This document shows, in pieces, positions 17,901 to 27,200 of a stretch of 64,000 bases of DNA (positions are counted from its first letter, which is position 1; the number at the start of each line of letters is the position of its first letter). The notes under the pieces were generated by a model, which saw only the letters and a program-made list of their open reading frames with translations, searched no databases and had not been told where the DNA came from. Both the position numbers and the translations under genes were made by a program. Source of the DNA: Rhodovulum marinum (GTDB lineage Bacteria > Pseudomonadota > Alphaproteobacteria > Rhodobacterales > Rhodobacteraceae); the NCBI RefSeq assembly GCF_004343075.1, contig NZ_SLXP01000006.1:62001-126000 (forward strand). Direction: 5' to 3'.

Positions 17901-18485
17901 ATGGATGGCGATTTCAGGACCAGTTTTGTCCGCGAACCGGGCAGCCTCAGGCATCATCCTGCGCTTGTGCTGAACGCCGATTACCGCCCTCTTTCCTACT
18001 ACCCTTTGTCGCTTTGGCCCTGGCAAGAGGCTGTAAAGGCTGCGTTCCTTGACAGGGTCGATATCGTGGCCGAGTACGACAAGGTCGTGCGCAGCCCCTC
18101 GATGGAAATCCGAATACCTTCGGTGGTGGTTCTGAAGGATTATGTCCGACCGCAGAAGCGCGTGGCCTTCACGCGCTTCAATCTTTTTTTGCGGGATGAA
18201 TTCACCTGCCAGTATTGCGGGACAAGGGGCGATCTGACTTTCGATCATGTCGTGCCGCGCGCCGCGGGCGGAATCACGAGCTGGGAAAATGTCGTCGCGG
18301 CCTGTGCGCATTGCAATCTCAAGAAGGGGTCGAAAAGCCTGCGCCAGGCGGGTATGAGTCTGCGTCGAGCGCCGCGGCGGCCGGGTGCCGAGGAACTGCG
18401 GAACACCGGGCGAAAATTCCCACCAAACCACCTGCACGAGACCTGGCTCGACTTTCTGTACTGGGACGCCGAACTGGAGGCCTGA
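17901..18485 (+). CDS. HNH endonuclease family protein
   Basis: 194 residues. The N-terminal region (PALVLNADYRPLSYYPLSLW) and the C-terminal HNH domain (CQYCGTRGDLTFDHVVPRAA, then GGITSWENVVAACAHCNLKK) match the short stand-alone HNH proteins common in Rhodobacterales. The two CxxC pairs bind a structural zinc; His of DHVVP and Asn of WENVV are the HNH residues. The role is unknown (DNA repair or nicking). Start taken at MDGDFRTSF; upstream in-frame ATG at 17835 adds a Gly/Ala-rich stretch without support. It is about 90 bases upstream of zwf. Confidence 0.88.
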   Translation: MDGDFRTSFVREPGSLRHHPALVLNADYRPLSYYPLSLWPWQEAVKAAFLDRVDIVAEYDKVVRSPSMEIRIPSVVVLKDYVRPQKRVAFTRFNLFLRDEFTCQYCGTRGDLTFDHVVPRAAGGITSWENVVAACAHCNLKKGSKSLRQAGMSLRRAPRRPGAEELRNTGRKFPPNHLHETWLDFLYWDAELEA

Positions 18486-18575
18486 GGCAGCGGGATTGTT
18501 GCGCCGCAGTCCGGGCGTGGTAGACAGGACAGGGTCGGGGGAAACGCCCCGGTTGGCGTTCCGGCGAGGGCATCC

Positions 18576-20030
18576 ATGGTATCACGCGTTATCCCGGTCG
18601 ATCCTTTCGACCTTGTGATTTTCGGTGCGACCGGCGATCTGGCCACGCGCAAGATCCTGCCCGGGCTTTACCGGCGTGACCTGGCGGGCCAGTTGCCCGA
18701 GGCGGCGCGTATCATCGGCGCGGCCCGCTCGGAGTTCGACGACGGCGCCTGGCGCAGCGAGGTGCGCGCCGCCATTACAGAACACGTGCCCGCGGACCGG
18801 GTCCACGCCGCTGCGCTGGATCGTTTCATGGCAAGGCTTTCCTATGTCCGTGTCGATGCCACTGGTGAAGACGGCTGGCAGGAACTGGCGCAAAAGATGC
18901 GGCCGGGCATGGTGCATGCCTTTTATTTCTCGGTCGGACCCGGGCTTTTCGGCGATCTGGCCCATCGCCTGCACCGCCACGGCATGAACAGCGACGGCTG
19001 CCGGATCGTGGTGGAAAAGCCCTTTGGTCATGATCTCGCTTCGGCGCGTGCACTGAATGCGACACTGGCCGCCCATTTCGACGAACAGCAGATCTATCGC
19101 ATCGATCACTACCTCGGGAAAGAGACGGTCCAGAACCTGATGGCGGTGCGCTTCGGCAACATGCTGTTCGAGCCGCTTTGGAACGCACAATACGTGGATC
19201 ACATCCAGATCACGGTGGCCGAAGCCGTGGGCGTGGCAGGGCGCGGTGGGTATTACGACAAGTCCGGCGCGATGCGGGACATGGTTCAGAACCACATGAT
19301 GCAGCTTCTGTGCCTGATCGCAATGGAGCCGCCCTATGCCTTCGAGCCCGACGCCGTGCGCGACGAAAAGCTCAAGGTGATCCGCGCTCTAGACCCGGTA
19401 GCGCCGGCCGACATCGTGCGCGGGCAATACGGCGCGGGGAACGGCCATGCCAGCTATGTTGACGATGTCGACAATCCGAAGAGCTTCACCGAGAGTTATA
19501 TCGCGCTCAAGGCGCACGTCTCGTCGTGGCGCTGGAAGGGCACGCCGTTCTACCTGCGCACCGGCAAGCGGTTGCGTGCGCGCACCTCGGAAATCGCCAT
19601 CACCTTCAAGGACCCGCCGCATTCTATCTTTGGCGAGCAGGAGGGGCAGCGGTCGAATGCATTGGTGATCCGGTTGCAGCCGAACGAGGGGATCAAGCTC
19701 AAGGTGACGATCAAGGAGCCCGGTCCGGGCGGCATGCGTCTGATCGAGGTTCCTCTGGACATGTCCTTCGCCGAGGCGCTGGGGCCGGGAGCCGAGGATA
19801 TTCCCGACGCTTATGAGCGCCTGATCATGGACGTGATCCGCGGCAACCAGACGCTGTTCATGCGTGGCGACGAGGTCGAAGCTGCCTGGGCCTGGACCGA
19901 TCCGATCGTGGCGGCCTGGCAGGCGCGCGGCGACCGCCCGCAACCCTATGATCCGGGTAGTTCCGGACCCGAGGATGCACTGATGCTGATGCATCGCGAC
20001 GGGCGGCGCTGGCGCGAGGTTCGGCCATGA
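18576..20030 (+). CDS. zwf: Glucose-6-phosphate 1-dehydrogenase
   Basis: 484 residues. Oxidises glucose-6-phosphate to 6-phosphogluconolactone with NAD(P)+. Seen: nucleotide-binding VIFGATGDLATRKILPG at the N-terminus and the substrate-site motif YRIDHYLGKETVQN with the catalytic His, plus FYLRTGKRL. First gene of a zwf-pgl-pgi operon that feeds the Entner-Doudoroff route, the main sugar pathway in this group. Its stop overlaps the pgl start (ATGA). Confidence 0.97.
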   Translation: MVSRVIPVDPFDLVIFGATGDLATRKILPGLYRRDLAGQLPEAARIIGAARSEFDDGAWRSEVRAAITEHVPADRVHAAALDRFMARLSYVRVDATGEDGWQELAQKMRPGMVHAFYFSVGPGLFGDLAHRLHRHGMNSDGCRIVVEKPFGHDLASARALNATLAAHFDEQQIYRIDHYLGKETVQNLMAVRFGNMLFEPLWNAQYVDHIQITVAEAVGVAGRGGYYDKSGAMRDMVQNHMMQLLCLIAMEPPYAFEPDAVRDEKLKVIRALDPVAPADIVRGQYGAGNGHASYVDDVDNPKSFTESYIALKAHVSSWRWKGTPFYLRTGKRLRARTSEIAITFKDPPHSIFGEQEGQRSNALVIRLQPNEGIKLKVTIKEPGPGGMRLIEVPLDMSFAEALGPGAEDIPDAYERLIMDVIRGNQTLFMRGDEVEAAWAWTDPIVAAWQARGDRPQPYDPGSSGPEDALMLMHRDGRRWREVRP

Positions 20031-20689
20031 AGCTGGTGACCTACCCTGATATCGAAATGATGATGATCGACCTGGCAAACGTGCTGGCGGGAGAGATCAA
20101 CAACCAGCTGTTTCATGCCGAAAAGATGACCATGGCGCTGCCTGGTGGTTCGACCCCGGGACCGCTGTACGATGACCTGTGTGGAACGTCGCTCGACTGG
20201 GACCGGGTGCGGGTCATGCCCACGGACGAACGATTGGTGCCCCGTGACCACCCACGTTCGAACGAGGGGATGTTGAAGGCGCGTCTTCTGATGGGCAAGG
20301 CCGCGGCGGCCCGGTTCATCGGTCTTCGGCCCGGTGCCGATGGCATGGCCGGGCTGACCGACAGGGTGAACCGTGCACTGCCGCTAGATATCCTTGTGCT
20401 GGGGATGGGAGCGGACATGCACATCGCCTCGCTGTTTCCCGGTGCGCCCGAGTTGGAGGCGGCGCTTCGCCCGGATGCGCCCCCGGTTATGGAGATCACC
20501 GCACCCGGCCAGCCGGAGCGGCGGATCACGCTGACCGCGCGGGTGCTGCGCGATGCGATGTCCACCCATATCCTGATCACCGGCGCAGAAAAGCGCGCGG
20601 CACTGGAACGGGCGGCAGAACTGAACGACCCGCACCTGGCGCCGGTCGCGACCGTTCTCAAATCGGCCACGGTCCACTGGGCGGAGTAG
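20027..20689 (+). CDS. pgl: 6-phosphogluconolactonase
   Basis: 220 residues, DevB/SOL type. Hydrolyses 6-phosphogluconolactone made by Zwf. Characteristic elements are [15 protein letters not shown], the [19 protein letters not shown] loop and [17 protein letters not shown]. It overlaps zwf by four bases and is followed by pgi after a few bases, so all three are one transcript. Confidence 0.95.
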   Translation: MKLVTYPDIEMMMIDLANVLAGEINNQLFHAEKMTMALPGGSTPGPLYDDLCGTSLDWDRVRVMPTDERLVPRDHPRSNEGMLKARLLMGKAAAARFIGLRPGADGMAGLTDRVNRALPLDILVLGMGADMHIASLFPGAPELEAALRPDAPPVMEITAPGQPERRITLTARVLRDAMSTHILITGAEKRAALERAAELNDPHLAPVATVLKSATVHWAE

Positions 20690-20696
20690 GGTGCGC

Positions 20697-22304
20697 ATGG
20701 AAGAAATCTGGAGGCGTCTTGACGCCAAGGCACGCGCAGTGGCCGAACGCCCGATTGCCGCGCTGTTCGAAGACCCATCGCGTGCCGGGTCGTTTAGCGC
20801 CCGCATGGGCGACATGCTGTTGGATTTCTCAAAGACGAATATCGATGCGGAAGCCCTTGAACTATTGATCGACCTTGCCGATGCAGCCGGCGTGGCAGCG
20901 TGCCGCGAGGCGATGTTCTCGGGCGAGAAGATCAACGAGACCGAAGGGCGCGCGGTGCTGCACACCGCACTGCGCAATCCGAGCGCGTCGATCGCGGTGG
21001 ACGGTGTTGATGTGATGCCCGGGGTCCGCAGGACGCTTGCGCGGATGCGCGACTTTGCCGATGCCGTGCGCGGGGGTGCGTTCGTGGGGCAGGGCGGGCC
21101 GATCACCGATGTGGTGAATATCGGCATCGGTGGATCCGACCTTGGCCCGGCGATGGCGTGCCTTGCGCTGGCCCCCTACCATGACGGGCCGCGCTGTCAT
21201 TTCGTCTCGAACGTGGACGCGGCGCATATCGCCGACACGCTGAATGGGCTGGACCCGGAAACGACGCTGGTGATCGTGGCTTCCAAGACCTTCACCACCG
21301 TCGAGACGATGACCAATGCGCGCACCGCGCGCGACTGGATGGCGGGCCGGGTGAAAGACCCGGCCGCGCAGTTTGCGGCGCTGTCCTCGGCGACCGATCG
21401 GACCTCGGAATTCGGGATCGCACCCGGGCGTGTTTTCGGATTCGAAGATTGGGTCGGCGGACGCTATTCGATCTGGGGGCCGATCGGACTGTCCCTGACG
21501 ATTGCGATCGGACCCGAGCGGTTCGATGCGTTCCTAGGCGGCGGTGCCGCGATGGACGCGCATTTCCGCGTCGCACCGTTTCGCCAGAACCTGCCCGTCC
21601 TGCTGGCACTGGTCGGGATATGGCATGCACAGGTGTTGGGCCATGCCACACGGGCCGTGCTGCCCTATGACCAGCGTCTCGCCCGGCTGCCGGCCTATCT
21701 CCAGCAGCTCGAGATGGAATCGAACGGCAAGGGCGTCACGATGGATGGAACCCCCGCGACACGCCCGACCGGCCCCGTGGTCTGGGGGGAGCCCGGGACC
21801 AATGGTCAGCACGCTTTTTACCAGCTTTTGCATCAGGGTACGCAGGTTGTCCCCTGCGAATTCCTGGTGGCGGCGCGTGGTCACGAGCCGCAGCTCGCCC
21901 ACCACCATCGCCTGCTTCTGGCAAACGCGTTGGCCCAGTCAAAGGCTCTGATGCGTGGGCGCAGCTTGGAAGAGGCGCGCGCGCTGGCCGAGACCGCCGG
22001 CTTCCGGGGCAAGGAACTGGATCGCCAAGCCCGCCATCGGGTCTTTCCCGGCAATCGTCCGTCGACGACACTGATCTATCCGCAGCTCACGCCGGCCGTT
22101 CTGGGCCGGATCGTCGCGCTTTACGAACACCGGGTTTTCACCGAGGGGGTGATTCTGGGTATCAATTCCTTTGACCAGTGGGGCGTGGAACTGGGAAAGG
22201 AACTGGCGACGTCGTTGGCACCGGTTCTGGATGGCGCCCCCATTCCCGAGGAACTGGATGGATCGACGCGGGCGCTTCTTCGCTTTGTTGCCGAGCATGA
22301 CTAA
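20697..22304 (+). CDS. pgi: Glucose-6-phosphate isomerase
   Basis: 535 residues. Interconverts glucose-6-phosphate and fructose-6-phosphate. Seen: [13 protein letters not shown], the active-site region [21 protein letters not shown], and [20 protein letters not shown] with the conserved glutamate and histidine. The ATG at 20697 is preferred because GGAG is 10 bases upstream; a GTG at 20691 would add two residues. Last gene of the zwf-pgl-pgi unit. Confidence 0.96.
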   Translation: MEEIWRRLDAKARAVAERPIAALFEDPSRAGSFSARMGDMLLDFSKTNIDAEALELLIDLADAAGVAACREAMFSGEKINETEGRAVLHTALRNPSASIAVDGVDVMPGVRRTLARMRDFADAVRGGAFVGQGGPITDVVNIGIGGSDLGPAMACLALAPYHDGPRCHFVSNVDAAHIADTLNGLDPETTLVIVASKTFTTVETMTNARTARDWMAGRVKDPAAQFAALSSATDRTSEFGIAPGRVFGFEDWVGGRYSIWGPIGLSLTIAIGPERFDAFLGGGAAMDAHFRVAPFRQNLPVLLALVGIWHAQVLGHATRAVLPYDQRLARLPAYLQQLEMESNGKGVTMDGTPATRPTGPVVWGEPGTNGQHAFYQLLHQGTQVVPCEFLVAARGHEPQLAHHHRLLLANALAQSKALMRGRSLEEARALAETAGFRGKELDRQARHRVFPGNRPSTTLIYPQLTPAVLGRIVALYEHRVFTEGVILGINSFDQWGVELGKELATSLAPVLDGAPIPEELDGSTRALLRFVAEHD

Positions 22305-22385
22305 CCGCACGTTGTGTAAGCGGCGCGGAAGACTTCGTTAAGGATTGGCGGCTAAGGTTCTCCCCGTTACCGGAGTGATGAACAT

Positions 22386-22583
22386 ATGGCAATCTGTCGA
22401 GAATGTGGAAAGGTCCTCGGGCTGTTCGGAACCAAGGCCGACGCCCTGTGCGAAAACTGCGCGCTGGTCCTTGAGGCTGAACAGATGTTCCAGGAAATTA
22501 AGGCGCTCGAAGAACAGGGAAAGTCCCGCGACGAGATCGCCGCGACTGTCTGGAAACGGCGCACCGGCACCGAAGACGCCTAG
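22386..22583 (+). CDS. Zinc-ribbon microprotein
   Basis: 65 residues with two CxxC pairs (CREC near residue 4 and CENC near residue 23) that would form a zinc ribbon, followed by a helical, charged C-terminal part (LEAEQMFQEIKALEEQGKS). Codon use is like that of neighbouring core genes, which supports a real gene, and GGAG lies about ten bases before the ATG. Function is unknown; a regulatory or nucleic-acid-binding role would be a guess. Confidence 0.6.
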   Translation: MAICRECGKVLGLFGTKADALCENCALVLEAEQMFQEIKALEEQGKSRDEIAATVWKRRTGTEDA

Positions 22584-22900
22584 CTGTTCGGCGTGCCGAA
22601 AAAGTTGTCGGCAAATCAGCCGTAAGACGGGATGCGTCGTCCCGGTCTATTCGGGTCTGCGCCACGGGTGTGTGTGCCTATCGTCTGTTCGATGCACGGA
22701 AGGCCCCTCTCGGAAAATGACTTCGTGACACCGGTTCGTGGGTGCGGCTCTACGCCGACAGACAGGGTTGATAAGCGCAAGTTTATGGGTGTCGTTGCCC
22801 TTGGGATGGTTTTATCCTGTCCGGCTTGAACCGACCGCAATCGGGGAACGGATATCGCCAAACCAAAGCGCCTTGCATCTGAACGCCGATAGCACCTGAT
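22584..22900. other. Intergenic region before the insertion sequence
   Basis: About 320 bases with no credible gene between the zinc-ribbon gene and the left end of the IS. No repeat or promoter stands out. Confidence 0.4.
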
Positions 22901-22925
22901 TGGCCTGCTGCCGGTTTCGTGGACA
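22901..22925 (+). repeat. IS left inverted repeat
   Basis: Begins TGGCCTGCTGCC and ends GTGGACA; pairs with the right end at 24117-24141 with two mismatches. Preceded by the GAT target duplication. Confidence 0.88.
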
Positions 22926-22957
22926 CGAGGATAAGATCGTGACCAAGGAACTGGAGA

Positions 22958-23254
22958 GTGGACATAACGAGACGGAAGTTCAGCCGCGAGTTCAGGATCG
23001 AGGCGGTAAAGCTGGTGACGGAGCGGGGCGTGACGGTGGCCCAGGCCTGCCGGGATCGGGAACTTGCCGAGAGCGTATTGCGGCGATGGATGCGGGAGGC
23101 AGCCGAGGCACCAGCCTCGGCGTTTCCCGGGAACGGCCAGCAGTGCGCCGAACTGGCCGAGATCGCGTCGCTGAAGAAAGAGGTTGCCAAGCTCAAGGCG
23201 GAGCGTGACATCCTAAAAAAGGCCGCGGTCTTCTTCGCGCGGGAAGCGACATGA
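22958..23254 (+). CDS. IS3-family OrfA (HTH/leucine-zipper protein)
   Basis: 98 residues starting at GTG. N-terminal HTH (FSREFRIEAVKLVTERGVTV, then AQACRDRELAESVLRRWMRE) followed by a leucine-zipper-like helix (IASLKKEVAKLKAERDILKK). This is the typical OrfA of IS3 elements, which binds the terminal repeats. Its stop overlaps the orfB ATG (ATGA). Near its 3' end the heptamer A-AAA-AAG at 23215-23221 is in the phase needed for a -1 shift into orfB. Confidence 0.92.
   Translation: MDITRRKFSREFRIEAVKLVTERGVTVAQACRDRELAESVLRRWMREAAEAPASAFPGNGQQCAELAEIASLKKEVAKLKAERDILKKAAVFFAREAT
23215..23221 (+). promoter_or_regulatory. A AAA AAG -1 frameshift site
   Basis: Heptamer AAAAAAG, positioned so that the orfA codons AAA AAG lie in the slippery phase. 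A -1 shift here continues in the orfB frame, which stays open from this point to its ATG at 23251, giving an OrfAB transposase fusion as in other IS3 elements. Confidence 0.8.
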
Positions 23255-24111
23255 GCTTCGTTTTCGTCGCGAGGCATCGGCACATCTGGCCGGTCAGCTG
23301 GATGTGCGAGGTGCTGGGTGTCTCCCGGTCGGGCTTCCACGCCTGGCTTAAACGACCGATCAGCGACCGGGCGGCCTATTATGCGAAGCTCGTCAGGGCC
23401 ATCGACAAGAGTTTCCGGGCCAGCGATCGCACTTACGGGGCCCGCCGTGTCTGGCGCGACGTGCTCGAAGACGGGCTGTCCTGCGGACTCCACCGGATCG
23501 AGCGGTTGATGCGGGAGAATGCCATGAGAGCACGGCCCAGGTGGCGCGGGAAGCCCAAGGATGATGGCGAACGGTCAGTCATCGCCGACAACATCCTCGC
23601 CCGCGATTTCGAGGCCGACCGTCCAAACCAGAAATGGCTGGCCGACTTCACCGATATCTGGACCGCCGAGGGCTGGCTGTATGTCGCGGTCGTGCTGTAT
23701 CCGGTCTCGCGGCGCATTGTTGGCTGGTCCATGAAGGCGGATCGCGATGCCGCGCTGGTCATGGATGCGCCGATGATGGCGGTCTGGCGGCGCAGCAAGG
23801 CTGACACCCTGCTTCATCATTCGGACCAGGGCTCGCAATACACCAGCGGGCAGTTCCAGCGCCTGCTACTCGACCACGGCATCACCTGCTCGACGAGCCG
23901 GGCCGGCAACGTCCGGGAAAACTCGGCGATGGAGAGCTTCCTCTTATCGATGAAAACCGAGCGGACCGCACGCAAGGTATACTGGACCCGCGATACCGCC
24001 CGTGCCGATGTCTTTGATTACATCGAGCGTCTCTACAATCCGAAGCGACGCCATTCCAAGCTGGGCTACCTAAGCCCCATGGCGTTCGAGGCCAGAGCTA
24101 TGAAAACTTAA
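23251..24111 (+). CDS. IS3-family OrfB, DDE transposase domain
   Basis: 286 residues. An N-terminal HTH_21-type region (LGVSRSGFHAWLKR, TYGARRVWRDVL) is followed by the rve integrase core with the three catalytic acids in WLADFTDIWT, LHHSDQGSQYTS and SAMESFLLSMKTE. The C-terminal YNPKRRHSKLGYLSPMAFE block is the IS3 hallmark. Made either from its own ATG or as an OrfAB fusion by frameshifting. Confidence 0.93.
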   Translation: MSFVFVARHRHIWPVSWMCEVLGVSRSGFHAWLKRPISDRAAYYAKLVRAIDKSFRASDRTYGARRVWRDVLEDGLSCGLHRIERLMRENAMRARPRWRGKPKDDGERSVIADNILARDFEADRPNQKWLADFTDIWTAEGWLYVAVVLYPVSRRIVGWSMKADRDAALVMDAPMMAVWRRSKADTLLHHSDQGSQYTSGQFQRLLLDHGITCSTSRAGNVRENSAMESFLLSMKTERTARKVYWTRDTARADVFDYIERLYNPKRRHSKLGYLSPMAFEARAMKT

Positions 24112-24116
24112 CCCGC

Positions 24117-24141
24117 TGTCTACGAAACCGGCAGCAGACCA
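24117..24141 (-). repeat. IS right inverted repeat
   Basis: Reverse complement of the left repeat apart from two mismatches, ends ...AGACCA. Followed directly by GAT, matching the left flank. Confidence 0.88.
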
Positions 24142-24166
24142 GATCGCCGAAATACCCGTAAAGCGA

Positions 24167-24240
24167 TGGAGCGGGTGAAGGGAATCGAACCCTCGTCTTA
24201 AGCTTGGGAAGCTCCTGCTCTACCATTGAGCTACACCCGC
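24167..24240 (-). tRNA. tRNA-Gly (anticodon CCC)
   Basis: Cloverleaf on the minus strand: acceptor GCGGGTG with CACCCGC, D arm GCTC...GAGC, anticodon loop TTCCCAA (anticodon CCC), T arm AGGGT-TCGATTC-CCT, and encoded TCCA 3' end. One anticodon-stem pair at the outer end is not Watson-Crick. An IS3 element has inserted 26 bp beyond its 3' end. Confidence 0.93.
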
Positions 24241-24394
24241 CCGGGCTGTTGGGGACGTAGACAAAGCGCGGGCGCGCGTCAAGTCCTGTCCCCTATGACC
24301 GGTCCGTTTACGGACGTTGCCACCCTACCGAGAAACTGGCGGGACCGATCCGTACGGATGAAATTCGCTCCGCTTGCTCCCGGTCCGACACAGG

Positions 24395-26428
24395 CTAACT
24401 GCGCCGTCGCCGCCGTCTGGCACCGTCGGTGGCGCCGGTGTTGAAGTCCACCTTTGGAAGAGGCGCGATCTTGGCAAGCTCCAGGAAGGGATCTGTTGCG
24501 TGGGGGAGGGCGTTCGCGGCAACGAAATGCTCCTGGAATCGCGGCTCGACGGCAGTCTCGATTTTCTCGATTCGACGTACATTCGCTTCGACCAGCGCCC
24601 GCGCCGCGCGCGAACACAGGGCAATCCGCGCCCCTGTTCCTGCGGCATTACCGGCCGATCGAACGCGGTCCAGCGGCACATCCGGGATCATGCCCAGAAC
24701 CATCGCGTGCAGCGGGCTGATATGTGCCCCGAAGGCGCCTGCCAGTACCACGCGGTCGATGTGATCCACGCCCATTCGGTCCATCAGCAGCCGCGCCCCG
24801 GCGTAGAGTGCGGATTTCGCAAGCTGGATCGCGCGGATATCGCCCTGCGTCACCTTGATCAACGGCCCGCTGGTCGCGCGCCCATCATGAAGAACAAAGG
24901 CGTGGGTGCGGCCTTCGGGAATGCAGCGTGCCGTGCCCGTCGCCTCGGACGAGCCGATCAGCCCCGAGCCGTCGACCAATCCGGCCATGCGCATTTCGGC
25001 CACCGCCTCGATGATGCCCGAGCCGCAGATGCCCGTCACCTTGCCCGCCGCTTCGGCGAAGCCCGCCTCGTCAGACCACAGGTCGCAGCCAATCACCCGA
25101 TAGCGCGGCTCCTTGGTCGCGGGGTCGATCCGCACCCGTTCGATTGCCCCCGGGGCCGCGCGCTGGCCGGAACTGATTTGCGCCCCTTCGAAGGCGGGAC
25201 CGGTGGGCGATGAGCAGGCCAGCACCCGGGTCCGGTCGCCCAACAGCATCTCTGCGTTGGTTCCCACATCGACGATCAGCACCAGGTCATCGGATTTCTC
25301 CGGCGCTTCGGACAGCGCCACCGCGGCGGCGTCCGCGCCGACATGACCTGCGATCAGCGGCAGGACATAGGCCCGTGCCGCCGGGTTGATCGTTGTCAGC
25401 CCCAGATCGGCCGCGTCCAGCGCCAGTGCGTCCGAGGTCGCGAGGGCAAAGGGGGCCTGGCCCAGTTCCACGGGGTCGATACCGAGGGCCAGGTGGTGCA
25501 TGACCGGGTTGCAGACCAGGGTCGCCTCGACAATGAGGCGAGGGTCGATCGCGGCATCTTCCGCGATACCCTTCGCAAGGTCCCCCAATGCGCTGCGCAC
25601 CGCTGTCGTCATATCGACCGCGCCGCACGGATTCATCATCGCGTAGGAGACCCTACTCATAAGGTCCTCGCCGAAGCGGATTTGCGGGTTCATTACCCCC
25701 GCGGAGGCGCGCACCTCGCCAGTGGTCAGGTCGGCCAGGTGCGCCGCGATGGTGGTCGATCCAAGGTCGATCGCCAGCCCGTAGAGCGGTCCCTCGAAAA
25801 AGCCGGGCCAGACATCCAGGATGCGCGGCGTTGCGTCGAGATGACCCTGGTGCAGCGCGACTGTGACCTGCCAGCCGCCCTTTCGCAGTGTCTGTTGCAG
25901 ACGGCCGAGAACCGGCAGCGATGCGACTGCGGGTGGCGTATCCCATTGCGCGGCAAGCGCTGTGTTCAAGCGTTCCAAATCGCCCGAGGGTGCGTGCATG
26001 TCGGGTTCGGCGACTTCGACCATCAAAAGGCGGGTGGCCGGATCCATTTCGACCGCGCGTACCTCGGCGGCCTTGCGCACGACCTGGCGGTGCAATTGGC
26101 TTTCGGGCGGCACGTCAAGCACCACATCGCCCAGGATCCGCGCCTGGCAGCCCAGCCGCCGCCCCGGTTTCAACCCTCGCTTTTCATCATAGCGACGCTC
26201 GACGGCATTGACCGGCGACAGCGCATCGTGTCCCACGGTGACGCCGTGCTTGGGAAAGGAGCCATAGGCCGGGGCCACCTGGCATTTCGAACAGATGCCG
26301 CGTCCGCCGCAGACGCTGTCGAGATCGACGCCGAGGCGGCGCGCGGCCTCGAGCACGGGCGTACCCACGGGTACGCGTCCCCGCTTGCCCGAGGGCGTGA
26401 AGATCACCAGCGGATCGGTATCGGCCAT
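24395..26428 (-). CDS. Corrinoid-activating ASKHA-type ferredoxin protein (RACo-like)
   Basis: 677 residues. N-terminal 2Fe-2S ferredoxin domain (ligands in CGGRGICSKC near residue 40 and a later Cys in RLGCQARILG), a linker region, then an ASKHA-fold ATPase domain with YGLAIDLGSTTIAAHLADL and LVLIVDVGTNAEMLLGD. Proteins of this layout reductively reactivate corrinoid cofactors that have become oxidised to Co(II) in methyltransferase systems. It is the last gene of a leftward cluster with a methyl-H4folate methyltransferase and MetF, which fits. The corrinoid protein itself is not in the window. Confidence 0.88.
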   Translation of the reverse strand: MADTDPLVIFTPSGKRGRVPVGTPVLEAARRLGVDLDSVCGGRGICSKCQVAPAYGSFPKHGVTVGHDALSPVNAVERRYDEKRGLKPGRRLGCQARILGDVVLDVPPESQLHRQVVRKAAEVRAVEMDPATRLLMVEVAEPDMHAPSGDLERLNTALAAQWDTPPAVASLPVLGRLQQTLRKGGWQVTVALHQGHLDATPRILDVWPGFFEGPLYGLAIDLGSTTIAAHLADLTTGEVRASAGVMNPQIRFGEDLMSRVSYAMMNPCGAVDMTTAVRSALGDLAKGIAEDAAIDPRLIVEATLVCNPVMHHLALGIDPVELGQAPFALATSDALALDAADLGLTTINPAARAYVLPLIAGHVGADAAAVALSEAPEKSDDLVLIVDVGTNAEMLLGDRTRVLACSSPTGPAFEGAQISSGQRAAPGAIERVRIDPATKEPRYRVIGCDLWSDEAGFAEAAGKVTGICGSGIIEAVAEMRMAGLVDGSGLIGSSEATGTARCIPEGRTHAFVLHDGRATSGPLIKVTQGDIRAIQLAKSALYAGARLLMDRMGVDHIDRVVLAGAFGAHISPLHAMVLGMIPDVPLDRVRSAGNAAGTGARIALCSRAARALVEANVRRIEKIETAVEPRFQEHFVAANALPHATDPFLELAKIAPLPKVDFNTGATDGARRRRRRS

Positions 26429-26449
26429 GTCGTCCCCGAATTCGTTGTT

Positions 26450-27067
26450 CTAGCGGCCCATCCGCCGGAAGCTGCCGCGTACATCGTCGGGCCCCGCGCC
26501 CAGCCAGCCGGCGAAGACCCGCGCAAGGTGGTTCGTGATGCGCACCTTCTGGGTCTGCCCCGCGCGTTCAGCGGCCAGCGCGTCCTCTCCGGTATAGGCC
26601 ACCAGATCGGCGCGGATCGCCTCGGGCCCGGCCAGAACTTCGCCGGTGCGGGCATCGGTGACACGCGCGACGAAGGCAATGTCATGCACGCCCGATTGTG
26701 ACAGGCGCAGCCGCGCGGTGTCGGACAAGGCATGGAACCGCGTTACCTCGACACTCAGCCGCACCGCGCGGCGGCCCCGCAGGCCGGCGGCGCCGCGCTG
26801 AGCAGCCTGTTTGACAATGGCCGCGACCTGGGCGCGTCGGTCACCGGGGACATCGCCGCGCCATACGATATCTGCAACCGGAGCATAGACGTTCTCTTCG
26901 GAGATGGTCAGGGTTTCGGGCACAGTGACGCTGACCGTGCTGACCCTCCAGCCGCGCGATACCTCGGGCGAGATCGCGTCGGAATAGTCGGTCGCCCATG
27001 TGCCGACACAGCCCGTTGTCAGCGCGCAAAGCAAACCTGTGAAAAACTGTCTCTTGCCGAGGGCCAT
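26450..27067 (-). CDS. Putative lipoprotein
   Basis: 205 residues with a short signal sequence ending in a lipobox-like LTTGC (Cys at residue 20), so probably anchored to the outer or inner membrane facing the periplasm. The mature part is a mixed alpha/beta domain (RVSTVSVTVPETLTI, DRRAQVAAIVKQAAQRGAA) found in similar Rhodobacterales lipoproteins of unknown function. It is transcribed between the corrinoid methyltransferase gene (133 bases upstream) and the activator gene (21 bases downstream); the larger gap upstream suggests it may have its own promoter. Confidence 0.75.
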   Translation of the reverse strand: MALGKRQFFTGLLCALTTGCVGTWATDYSDAISPEVSRGWRVSTVSVTVPETLTISEENVYAPVADIVWRGDVPGDRRAQVAAIVKQAAQRGAAGLRGRRAVRLSVEVTRFHALSDTARLRLSQSGVHDIAFVARVTDARTGEVLAGPEAIRADLVAYTGEDALAAERAGQTQKVRITNHLARVFAGWLGAGPDDVRGSFRRMGR

Positions 27068-27200
27068 GAGTCGTCTCCTTCTACTCGCACCGAACCTTCA
27101 TGCCTAGGCCGGCCCCCACCTGGCGCAGGCAGAATAGCGCATCGGTGCCGCGCATGACAGGGGCAGGGCAGAGGGGCGGCGGTTTCGTGGCGCCCCGGTC

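Larger units (their letters stand above)
22901..24141 (+). mobile_element. Complete IS3-family insertion sequence, 1241 bp
   Basis: Imperfect terminal inverted repeats of 25 bp (22901-22925 and 24117-24141, two mismatches, ends TG...CA; shared core CTGCTGCCGGTTTCGT). The flanking trinucleotide GAT is present on both sides (22898-22900 and 24142-24144), a 3-bp target duplication as produced by IS3 elements. It contains orfA and orfB, with a programmed frameshift motif. Both ends, both frames and the DDE residues are intact, so it may still be active. It sits 26 bp from the 3' end of tRNA-Gly and breaks no visible gene. Confidence 0.93.

Noticed and set aside
25343-26701. 452-residue plus-strand ORF
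   Set aside because: Lies opposite the corrinoid activator gene and has no recognisable domain; shadow frame.
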